NCBI GenBank assembly: GCA_002369495.1
Contig: DFFD01000085.1
Span: forward strand, 1-5,501
Source of the DNA: Lachnospiraceae bacterium UBA3785
GTDB lineage: Bacteria; Bacillota; Clostridia; Lachnospirales; Lachnospiraceae
Length of the DNA stretch: 5,501 bases
Reading direction: 5' to 3'
Numbering within the stretch: position 1 is the first letter of the stretch; each line of letters begins with the position of its first letter. A program made the position numbers and the translations under genes. The notes beneath the pieces are model-generated. The model was not told the DNA's origin, did no database searches, and saw only the letters and a program-made list of their open reading frames with translations. This document shows positions 1-5,501 of the stretch, piece by piece.

Positions 1-83
1 AGACCGCCGTAGATCTCGGAGCCCGGGAAAATGAACCCCCTCGACTTCGCCAGCGCAACGATCTTATCCATTGTCTTTTCCAT
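1..83 (-). CDS. glyS: Glycyl-tRNA synthetase, N-terminal fragment (runs off the window)
   Basis: This is the start of a class II glycine-tRNA ligase, the cytoplasmic enzyme that charges tRNA-Gly using ATP. Only 27 complete codons are inside the window. The translation begins [16 protein letters not shown] and continues [11 protein letters not shown], which matches the N-terminus of the single-chain alpha2 GlyRS used by most Gram-positives (residues 16-27 are the characteristic [13 protein letters not shown] stretch), not the alpha/beta two-subunit form. The start at 83 is chosen because a good Shine-Dalgarno, GAGAGGA at 98-92, lies 8 bases upstream; the second ATG (Met5, at 71) has no comparable site. 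The gene begins only 26 bases after the lipoprotein stop codon, so the two are probably co-transcribed. There is no space for a T-box leader directly in front of it. Truncation is by the window edge, not a biological break. Confidence 0.9.
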   Translation of the reverse strand, partial: MEKTMDKIVALAKSRGFIFPGSEIYGG

Positions 84-109
84 AACAGATGTCCTCTCTT
101 ATAATAATA

Positions 110-715
110 TCAATTGTACACAATATAACATGGCTCCGCGAGGAACCCGTCGGGATCAAGGCCCGCTCCTACGGCCACGTGATCCTCCTGAAATTCCGCC
201 TCGCCGGCGAGATAGGCGGCCGTACCATCCGTGTAGACCTCCATGGGCTCTTCCAGGGCGACGAATTTCCATTCATTTTCAGGATCTTCAAGGAGCGTAC
301 CGACCGTGGTGAGCAGCTTCCCGTCCGTGCTCAGGACCCGGGTCTCTGCCGGCAGGCCTGCGTCGGACAGGAGCCCGTTCCGGAACGTCACGTTGTTGAA
401 CGAGGCGTAATCCTCCGCCGATTTGTAGGTCATCGTGAGGAAGGCCATGCCGTCCCGGACCTTCAGGTCCTGAAATGTCACCCGCTTCTCCCCCACCGCG
501 TCGTTGTAGGCTTTGACCTCGTCGTTCGCCATCCTGCGGAGACCGCTTTCGCTGTAGACGTCCGCATCGAAATCCGTGACCGTGAGGACCGTGATCTTCT
601 TTCCGTCCAGGATCATGGTGCTCGCGCCGGCATTTTCAAGGCGGCTGTCGCTCCCGCAGGCAGCAAGAAGGATCGTAAGAAGCATCCCCGCCAGTATCAG
701 TTGTATCCGCTTCAC
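110..715 (-). CDS. Putative lipoprotein of unknown function between recO and glyS
   Basis: A 201-residue protein with a textbook lipoprotein signal: a basic start (KR at residues 2-3), a hydrophobic stretch at about 4-17, then the lipobox L-A-A-C with the lipidated cysteine at residue 20. It should be exported by Sec, lipidated, and anchored on the outer face of the membrane. The mature part is acidic and polar, without further membrane segments or a catalytic motif I recognise. I recall similar lipoproteins of about 200 residues, with a DGK-like segment, DFD, an AYN segment and a YxSAEDYASFN-like segment, at this locus in Lachnospiraceae, but no function is known to me. An upstream in-frame ATG at 748 would add 11 residues. 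I prefer the GTG at 715 because GGAGAGAGG (732-724) sits 8 bases before it, the signal peptide then begins correctly, and the 748 ATG overlaps the apparent -10 box. It is likely co-transcribed with glyS. Confidence 0.8.
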   Translation of the reverse strand: MKRIQLILAGMLLTILLAACGSDSRLENAGASTMILDGKKITVLTVTDFDADVYSESGLRRMANDEVKAYNDAVGEKRVTFQDLKVRDGMAFLTMTYKSAEDYASFNNVTFRNGLLSDAGLPAETRVLSTDGKLLTTVGTLLEDPENEWKFVALEEPMEVYTDGTAAYLAGEAEFQEDHVAVGAGLDPDGFLAEPCYIVYN

Positions 716-723
716 ACGCTCAC

Positions 724-732
724 CCTCTCTCC
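724..732 (-). promoter_or_regulatory. Ribosome binding site that fixes the GTG start of the lipoprotein
   Basis: GGAGAGAGG lies 8 bases upstream of the GTG at 715. The alternative ATG codons at 748, 739 and 736 lie upstream of this site and have weaker or badly spaced sites. This is the main reason for choosing the shorter 201-residue product. Confidence 0.7.
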
Positions 733-746
733 GCATCATGCAGACC

Positions 747-776
747 ATTTTACCCTATAAAGGCGTCAGCTGTAAA
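747..776 (-). promoter_or_regulatory. Sigma-A-like promoter for the lipoprotein-glyS unit
   Basis: Read on the minus strand, TTTACA (776-771, five of six matches to TTGACA) is followed after 18 bases by TAAAAT (752-747, five of six matches to TATAAT). It starts directly after the recO stop codon. A transcript would begin near 740, giving a short leader of about 25 bases that contains the Shine-Dalgarno for the GTG at 715. The 18-base spacer is within the usual range. The call is by eye only; no start site has been mapped. Confidence 0.55.
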
Positions 777-777
777 G

Positions 778-1431
778 TTAAACATCCAGCATTTCTTCAA
801 ATGTTTCAAGGCTTTTGAAGCGCCGGTCCGCCGAGCGGCGCATCGCGGCGTCGATTTCCCGGGCGAAGTCCGCCTCCGCTCTCTCCGATAAGGAAAATGA
901 AAACAGCTGCGAGACCTTCGCCCCCGCCGCAAACCGGAGCGCGTACCACGCGTCGGGGTCAAGCCGGCCCTGCTCCTCCGGCGGCGCATACTCGCCGTTT
1001 ATGACCAGCATGCGGAGCTCGAAAACTCTTCTCAGGAGGGTCAGCGGCACGCTCTTCTTCAGGATCGCCCGGAGGGCGACAAAGATGAGGTTCACCATCT
1101 CTCCGGATTCGATCCCCTCGTGCCCGAAATAGGATGCCAGCTCCAGAAAATAAAACCCCAGATAGACCCCCGGCTGCTCATAAGCGAGCTCCGTAAAATA
1201 GGCCGAGACGTCCGCGCCGACCAGGTTGTAGGCATTTTTGCCCTCGTAGAGGGAGAATTCCGCGAAGACAAAGGGGTTCGAGGCCGCCATCAGCGGGCTG
1301 TTCTGCCGCCTCGCCCCGTGGGCAAAGGCTGTAATCCTGCCTCTCTCGCGGGTCAGGATCACCAGCCGCTTGTCGTATTCCCCGAGAGGCTGGGCGTACA
1401 GCACGACGCCGGCGAGAAGAAGCTTATCCAT
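778..1431 (-). CDS. recO: DNA repair protein RecO
   Basis: RecO acts in the RecFOR pathway: it binds single-stranded DNA and RecR, helps load RecA onto SSB-coated gaps, and anneals complementary strands. The 217-residue product has the N-terminal OB-fold at about 1-80, with the family signature GEYDKR (17-22), LT.E.GRI (26-33) and the GARRQNSPL basic segment (39-47). A mostly helical C-terminal domain follows, with FELRMLVINGEYAP at 137-150. It is somewhat shorter than the usual 240-250 residues. It contains no cysteine at all, so the four-Cys zinc site that many RecO proteins carry after the FEL segment is absent; I recall the same in other Lachnospiraceae RecO sequences. The C-terminus (DRRFKSLETFEEM) fits the family, so there is no sign of decay. 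The start codon shares one base with the era stop (TGATG), indicating translational coupling to era. The Shine-Dalgarno is weak, consistent with reinitiation. Confidence 0.92.
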   Translation of the reverse strand: MDKLLLAGVVLYAQPLGEYDKRLVILTRERGRITAFAHGARRQNSPLMAASNPFVFAEFSLYEGKNAYNLVGADVSAYFTELAYEQPGVYLGFYFLELASYFGHEGIESGEMVNLIFVALRAILKKSVPLTLLRRVFELRMLVINGEYAPPEEQGRLDPDAWYALRFAAGAKVSQLFSFSLSERAEADFAREIDAAMRRSADRRFKSLETFEEMLDV

Positions 1432-2327
1432 CAGTCTTTCTGAGCCTCATAGCCGAAATTTTTGAGATCCCGCGCGGAATCCCGCCAGTTCTTACGCACC
1501 TTCACCCAGAGCTTCAGGTAGACCTGGGTGCCGATGATCTCCTCGAGTTCCTTCCGGGCGTCCGTGCCGATGCGCTTCAGCATCGCGCCGTCCTTCCCGA
1601 TAATGATCTTCTTGTGGCTCTCCCTCTCGCAGACGATCGTCGCCTCGATGGAGGTGAGCGTCTCCGATTTCTCCTTGTAGGCGTCGATGAGGACCGCGAT
1701 GCCGTGGGGAACCTCCGCGCCGAGGTCGCGGAGAGCCTTCTCGCGGATGACCTCGCCGGCGATCTGCCGCAGGGTCTGGTCCGTCACGACCTCCTCGTCA
1801 TAGTACTTCGGGCCTTCCGGGAGCGCCTTCAGGATCGCGTCCCGGAGCGTATCCACGTTCGTGCCCTGCATCGCGGAGACCGGGATGATGTCCTGAAAAT
1901 CCATGAGCTGCGCATAGGCCTCGATGACCGCCGGCAGCTGGGCTTTCTTCACCCTGTCGATCTTGTTCACGACAAGGATGACCGGCTTCTTCGAGGCTTT
2001 CAGCTTTTTGATGATCGTCTTGTCGCCCTCTCCGACGAAGGAGGATGGCTCGACGAGAAACAGGACCACGTCAGCGTCCGAGATCGTCCGGACGGAGACA
2101 TCCATCAGGTACTCACCGAGCCGGTTTTCGGTCTTTTTGATCATCCCCGGGGTGTCCAGGAAGATGATCTGCCCCTCCTCCGTCGTGAGCACCGTCTCGA
2201 TCCGGTTCCGCGTGGTCTGCGGCTTCCTCGATGTGATCGCGATCTTCTGCCCGATGAGGTGGTTCATGAGTGTCGATTTTCCGACGTTAGGCCTGCCGAT
2301 CATGACGGCATAACCGGATCTGAACAT
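1431..2327 (-). CDS. era: GTPase Era, ribosome assembly factor
   Basis: Era is an essential GTPase that binds the 3' end of 16S rRNA and helps mature the 30S subunit. The 298-residue length is normal. All GTPase motifs are intact: G1 GRPNVGKS at 11-18, G2 PQTTR at 36-40, G3 DTPG at 58-61, G4 NKID at 121-124, and G5 SAMQG at 151-155. The C-terminal type-2 KH RNA-binding domain covers roughly 200-290, with its GKDG loop at 243-246. The start at 2327 is supported by AAGGAG (2338-2333), five bases upstream. The gene overlaps recO by one base, so era and recO form one unit. Between era and the upstream peptidase lie 122 bases, largely occupied by a palindromic repeat. I see no convincing promoter there, so expression probably comes by read-through from the peptidase promoter or from a promoter inside the peptidase gene. 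Confidence 0.97.
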   Translation of the reverse strand: MFRSGYAVMIGRPNVGKSTLMNHLIGQKIAITSRKPQTTRNRIETVLTTEEGQIIFLDTPGMIKKTENRLGEYLMDVSVRTISDADVVLFLVEPSSFVGEGDKTIIKKLKASKKPVILVVNKIDRVKKAQLPAVIEAYAQLMDFQDIIPVSAMQGTNVDTLRDAILKALPEGPKYYDEEVVTDQTLRQIAGEVIREKALRDLGAEVPHGIAVLIDAYKEKSETLTSIEATIVCERESHKKIIIGKDGAMLKRIGTDARKELEEIIGTQVYLKLWVKVRKNWRDSARDLKNFGYEAQKD

Positions 2328-2351
2328 ATCTTCTCCTTATCTTAATTGTCC

Positions 2352-2437
2352 GGGGACGGTTCCTGGGGGACGGTTCTCAGAAAGTCGATTCTCAAAGAGA
2401 ATCGGCTTTCAAGAACCGTCCCTGGGGAACCGTCCCT
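2352..2437. repeat. Large imperfect palindrome built from four GGGACGGTTC units (REP/MITE-like)
   Basis: Two direct copies of GGGGACGGTTC (2352-2362 and 2366-2376, period 14) face two inverted copies, GAACCGTCCC at 2413-2422 and 2427-2436, also with period 14. The arms fold into a long hairpin: 11 pairs (2353-2363 with 2426-2436), a 3x3 internal loop (TGG/TGG), 11 pairs (2367-2377 with 2412-2422), a small asymmetric bulge, then 14 pairs (2380-2393 with 2397-2410, one being G-T) closing on an AAA loop at 2394-2396. It fills the gap between the peptidase stop and the era ribosome site. Neither side carries the run of T expected of an intrinsic terminator, so I do not call it one. GGGACGGTTC-type repeats remind me of palindromic repeats mobilised in trans by Y1/RAYT-type transposases in Firmicutes; no transposase lies in this window, so that is inference. 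Confidence 0.85.
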
Positions 2438-2449
2438 GAACCTCCGCTC

Positions 2450-5392
2450 TTAGACCAGCGGCTCCACACTCTTAAACAGCTCCCGATCCTTCTCCACCGC
2501 CGACTCGGACCCGACAACGCAGATGTACCCGCTCTCCGTCACCTGCCGGATGCGCTCCGCGAGCTCCCTGATATCCGCGTCGGTCGCATCGAGAATCCCG
2601 TCACGAAATCTCTGGACTTCCTCGTCTGGGTAGTCGTTCATGTAGTTCCGCATGCTGATCATCCCGAACAGCGAGGGCGTGAGCGGCGTGTCGATCCCGC
2701 TCATCGTACCGATGATGTAGCGGGTCATTTCCTTCTCGTCCGCGGTGAACCCGGCAAGATAATCCGGAACGCTCCTGAAGACGTCGTACGTGGCCGCAAG
2801 GTTCGGGTCGCGGTAGGAGGTGAAAACCCCCTCGCCGTTCCGGCGGAACTGGGCGCTCACGCCGTAGGCCCCGCCCTTCACGCGGACGTTCTGCCAGAGA
2901 TAACCGTAGCTCAGGAGGTGGCGCAGGATCGCCATCGCCCCGTTAAACTCCCTGCCGGCCGGCTTAAATGCGCCGCTCATCGCGCAGTACTGCACCTGGC
3001 CGGCGGTCGTGAAGGCTTCGTTCAGCGCTCCGAGCGGAGATACGAAGTACCGGGGGGCTTCATTTTCCGAAAATCCGAGCAGCACCTTCGGAAGCGCCGC
3101 CTTAAGATAGGCGCGGCCTTCCTCCTCCGAGGTGAAGCCCACGATGAGCCTCGCGGGATCGAACACGATTCCCATGAGCTCCTCCATCGCCGCGATGAGC
3201 TCCGCCTTCTTCTCCTCAAAATGCTCCGAAAGGTCCTTCACGGTCCGGTAGAAGCTGATTCCGGAGATACACTCGAGAAATGCCGCAGATGCCGAATAGT
3301 ACGCGCCCGCCCGGGTCATTGCCGTGCTGCTGCCGCCGCTCTGGAGGGCATTTTCAAGGCGTGATCTCGTGCTGTCCAGGATCTCGCGGATCCTCTTCTC
3401 GTCCGTGAAGCGCGACGTTGCAATGATCTCGTGAATGAGGTCGAAGCCGGCGGAAATGCGCCCGTAGAGCGCCTTCATCCGCACGGAGAAGTAGGCTTTG
3501 TAAGGCTGCGCGCCGCTGTAATCGTCGTAAGGCATGATCGTCACGCTGAGCCCGCCTGTCTCGATGTTGATTTCATTGCTGAGCGCGAGGTAGGAGTAAT
3601 TCTCCGTATCCACACTGCCGAGCAGGGTGCGGAAGACACTGAGATAGGGGACCAGCCTTTCCGGAATGTGCGTGGCGTCCCACAGGAGCTCCACGTAGCC
3701 GATCCCGTTCGAGACGCAGTCGTGCCAGACGATGCGCTGGGAGGATTTCACGCCCTCCGCCTGATAGGTCTCCTCGATATTCGAGACCGGACGGATCTTG
3801 CGCCGGATATCGGTCCTGGCGAGCATGGGAAGGCAGGCGAGCGCCTCCTCGCTGTCCTCCTGCTCCTGCCAGGCGAGCAGATTTTCCGTCTTCCCGATGA
3901 TCCCGTCGAGTTCCGCGTCCGTAAGAGAGGCCTTGACCGCGGCGAGCCGCTCCGCTGCCGCCTTCTCGCGTTCCGCCGCGAGACCCTTCTGCGGTTTTAA
4001 AATGACGACCGACCCAAACGGATTGTCAAGCAGCTTCTCCTTCACGAGCTCCTCAAAATAGCCCTCGTTCATCTTCTCCCGAAGATCCGCGTAGGCGTCC
4101 AGCTGCCGGAGGGCGTTGAACGGGGCATTTTCATCGTAGAGCCAGGTGTCGAAGACGTCGATGCTGTACATGAGTCCCTTCGGGTAGGAGGCGTAATCCG
4201 CCTCGCGGAACTGGAACTCCAGGTAGTTGAGTCCGGCGAGGAGGGATTTCTTGTCGATGCCCTTCTTTATTTCATTTTCCAGAGTCGTGCGGATCACGGA
4301 AATGAAACGCTCCTCGTCCTCCGCCTCCGCATTCCTGGCCGTGACGCTGAAATAAGGCTGCAGGATCCCGTCGCTGTAGGACCCGCTGACGTCCTTGCCG
4401 ATGCCGGCGTCGAGCAGGGCCTGGCGCACCGGAGCGCCCGGAGCCGAGAAGAGCGCGTAGTCGATGACGTCGAACGCGATCATCTCCCTGATGTCCATCG
4501 GATCGCCGCAGACCACGTTCCAGGTGAGGTAGGTGCTCTCCTTCCCGTCCTCCTCGTCGGAGATCGGGTAGAAATCCTCGCGGCGGACCGGCTTCTCAAA
4601 CGGGACCTGCTTCGGGATCGTGGAGTCGATGTCGATGCGGTCGTATTTCGAGAGGTAGTGCTCGTCGAGGAAGGTCAGCGTGTCGGCCATGTCCATGTCG
4701 CCGTAGAGGTAGATGTAGCTGTTGACCGGATGGTAATAACGCCTGTGGAAATCCAGATAGTTCTCGTAGGTGAGGGACGGGATGACCTCCGGGTCGCCGC
4801 CGGACTCGACCCCGTAGGGGGTGTCCGGGAAGAGCGAGTTCATGACCGAGCGCTCGAGGACCTCGTCCGGTGAAGAAAATGCGCCCTTCATCTCGTTGTA
4901 GACCACGCCGTTGACGGTCAGGGGGTCATTTTTGTCGGTCAGGTGGTAGTGCCATCCTTCCTGGCGGAAAATATTTTCCTCATGATAAATGTTCGGATGA
5001 AAGACCGCGTCCAGATAGACATGCATGAGGTTCCGGAAATCCGCATCGTTGGTGGAGGCGACCGGGTACATGGTCTTGTCGGGGTAGGTCATCGCGTTCA
5101 GGAATGTGTTGAAGGAGCCCTTCACGAGCTCGACGAACGGGTCCTTGAGCGGGAACTCCTCCGACCCGCAGAGGACGGTGTGTTCGATGATGTGGGCGAC
5201 GCCGGTCGAGTCCGCGGGCGGGGTCCGGAAGGCGATGTTGAAGACCTTGTTGTCGTCGTCGTTCGGGATGAGCATCACGCGTGCTCCGCTCTTTTTGTGC
5301 CTGAGGAGCCAGCCTTCGGCGTGGATGTCGGGGATCTCCTCGTGCCGGACCAGCTCATAGGGGCTGCCCGTAAGATACTGCTGTAAATCCAT
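2450..5392 (-). CDS. M16C family zinc metallopeptidase (presequence protease/Cym1-like, insulinase superfamily)
   Basis: A 980-residue peptidase of the PreP/Cym1 (M16C) type, which degrades short unfolded peptides inside a closed two-half chamber. The inverted zinc motif HIIEH is at 67-71 (His67, His71 ligands; Glu70 catalytic base). The likely third ligand is Glu167 in YNEMKG, 96 residues after His71, the spacing seen in plant PreP. The C-terminal half carries the substrate-binding Arg/Tyr pair in RVKGGAYG (Arg837, Tyr843, six apart as in PreP). Approximate order: catalytic M16 domain 1-250, second M16-like domain 250-465, charged helical linker 465-520 leading into the M16C-associated domain to about 715, then the last M16-like domain. 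All active residues are present and the length is typical. There is no signal peptide, so it should be cytoplasmic. The ATG at 5392 is chosen over an in-frame TTG at 5416 because GGAGGA lies just upstream of the ATG. The substrate is unknown. Confidence 0.93.
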   Translation of the reverse strand: MDLQQYLTGSPYELVRHEEIPDIHAEGWLLRHKKSGARVMLIPNDDDNKVFNIAFRTPPADSTGVAHIIEHTVLCGSEEFPLKDPFVELVKGSFNTFLNAMTYPDKTMYPVASTNDADFRNLMHVYLDAVFHPNIYHEENIFRQEGWHYHLTDKNDPLTVNGVVYNEMKGAFSSPDEVLERSVMNSLFPDTPYGVESGGDPEVIPSLTYENYLDFHRRYYHPVNSYIYLYGDMDMADTLTFLDEHYLSKYDRIDIDSTIPKQVPFEKPVRREDFYPISDEEDGKESTYLTWNVVCGDPMDIREMIAFDVIDYALFSAPGAPVRQALLDAGIGKDVSGSYSDGILQPYFSVTARNAEAEDEERFISVIRTTLENEIKKGIDKKSLLAGLNYLEFQFREADYASYPKGLMYSIDVFDTWLYDENAPFNALRQLDAYADLREKMNEGYFEELVKEKLLDNPFGSVVILKPQKGLAAEREKAAAERLAAVKASLTDAELDGIIGKTENLLAWQEQEDSEEALACLPMLARTDIRRKIRPVSNIEETYQAEGVKSSQRIVWHDCVSNGIGYVELLWDATHIPERLVPYLSVFRTLLGSVDTENYSYLALSNEINIETGGLSVTIMPYDDYSGAQPYKAYFSVRMKALYGRISAGFDLIHEIIATSRFTDEKRIREILDSTRSRLENALQSGGSSTAMTRAGAYYSASAAFLECISGISFYRTVKDLSEHFEEKKAELIAAMEELMGIVFDPARLIVGFTSEEEGRAYLKAALPKVLLGFSENEAPRYFVSPLGALNEAFTTAGQVQYCAMSGAFKPAGREFNGAMAILRHLLSYGYLWQNVRVKGGAYGVSAQFRRNGEGVFTSYRDPNLAATYDVFRSVPDYLAGFTADEKEMTRYIIGTMSGIDTPLTPSLFGMISMRNYMNDYPDEEVQRFRDGILDATDADIRELAERIRQVTESGYICVVGSESAVEKDRELFKSVEPLV

Positions 5393-5395
5393 ACT

Positions 5396-5401
5396 TCCTC
5401 C
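5396..5401 (-). promoter_or_regulatory. Ribosome binding site deciding the ATG start of the M16C peptidase
   Basis: GGAGGA ends three bases before the ATG at 5392 (GGAGG four bases before). The spacing is short but the match is near perfect. Reading from the upstream TTG at 5416 would translate through this site and add eight residues (ISYYGGS-like) with no family match, so the TTG is disfavoured. Confidence 0.7.
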
Positions 5402-5430
5402 ATAATAGCTTATCAAGATAACTATAGGGG

Positions 5431-5459
5431 ATTATATCACCGCCTGCGCGTTTTTGCAC
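5431..5459 (-). promoter_or_regulatory. Extended -10 sigma-A promoter of the M16C peptidase gene
   Basis: On the minus strand TGATATAAT (5439-5431) is a consensus TATAAT with the TGN extension. The hexamer 17 bases upstream, GTGCAA (5459-5454), matches TTGACA at only three of six positions, which an extended -10 can compensate for. Transcription would start near 5424, giving a leader of about 32 bases. It lies in an AT-rich patch within otherwise GC-rich DNA, and it may be the main promoter feeding both the peptidase and era-recO. Confidence 0.65.
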
Positions 5460-5480
5460 TATAAAATTATCAACGCGTTT

Positions 5481-5501
5481 GGGGACGGTTCTTCGCAGAG
5501 G
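5481..5501 (+). repeat. Partial copy of the GGGGACGGTTC repeat, cut by the window end
   Basis: GGGGACGGTTC at 5481-5491 is identical to the two direct units at 2352 and 2366, and the following TTCGCAGAGG departs from them. It is probably the first arm of another palindromic element lying upstream of the peptidase promoter. The other arm would be outside the window, so the element type cannot be confirmed from here. Confidence 0.6.

Noticed and set aside
113..124. ATTGT-AC-ACAAT inverted repeat near the lipoprotein stop as an operator for glyS
   Set aside because: The arms are only five bases, it lies within the lipoprotein 3' end, and no matching promoter pair with good spacing is visible beside it.
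84..130. Separate glyS promoter using TATTAT as -10
   Set aside because: The best-spaced upstream hexamer (CATGTT) is a poor -35, so the AT-rich stretch alone is not enough to call it.
89..760. 223-codon plus-strand frame opposite the lipoprotein gene
   Set aside because: It spans the lipoprotein gene and its promoter, has low-complexity charged composition and resembles no family; the minus-strand frame has a clear lipobox.
1614..2345. 243-codon open frame on the plus strand opposite era
   Set aside because: It is antisense to a fully conserved era with every motif intact; its Arg/Asp-rich translation is typical of shadow frames in GC-rich genes and there is no sensible ribosome site.
2352..2437. 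Intrinsic terminator for the peptidase gene
   Set aside because: The stem is strong but no T run follows it on either strand, and the stem is far longer than usual terminators; a repeat element is the better description.
2352..2437. CRISPR array
   Set aside because: The units are only 10-11 bases, include inverted copies and are separated by a few bases, with no spacers and no cas genes.
3431..4000. Plus-strand frames inside the M16C gene (also 2918-3364, 4658-4873 and 4943-5386)
   Set aside because: All are antisense shadows of a continuous 980-residue peptidase with conserved catalytic residues.

Overview
The window is a compact, GC-rich bacterial chromosome segment in which every recognised gene lies on the minus strand. 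Gene order in the direction of transcription is: M16C zinc metallopeptidase (PreP/Cym1 type), era, recO, a small lipoprotein, and the first 27 codons of a glycyl-tRNA synthetase. The AGGAGG-type ribosome sites, the single-chain dimeric type of GlyRS, the Cys-less RecO and this gene order all suggest a Gram-positive Clostridia, most likely a GC-rich member of the Lachnospiraceae. That placement rests on remembered family and synteny patterns, not on a search.

Layout from high to low coordinates. Positions 5393-5501 hold the edge of a GGGGACGGTTC repeat and a strong extended -10 promoter. Positions 5392-2450 encode the 980-residue M16C peptidase. Positions 2449-2328 are filled almost entirely by a large imperfect palindrome made of four copies of the same GGGACGGTTC unit. 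Positions 2327-778 carry era and recO, which overlap by one base (TGATG). A sigma-A-like promoter lies immediately after the recO stop and reads into the lipoprotein gene (715-110, GTG start), followed after 26 bases by glyS (83 to beyond the window edge).

The window appears to hold three transcription units or sub-units: the peptidase from its own promoter; era-recO, for which I see no promoter of its own and which probably depends on read-through past the palindrome; and lipoprotein-glyS from the promoter at 747-776. Functionally it is housekeeping: ribosome assembly (Era), recombinational repair (RecO), tRNA charging (GlyRS), cytoplasmic peptide turnover (M16C) and one surface lipoprotein of unknown role.

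I do not see an undescribed multi-gene system here. The most unusual non-coding feature is the GGGGACGGTTC repeat family on both sides of the peptidase gene. It resembles REP/MITE-type elements. A second, softer signal is an apparent excess of the 7-mer GAAAATG/CATTTTC across several reading frames.
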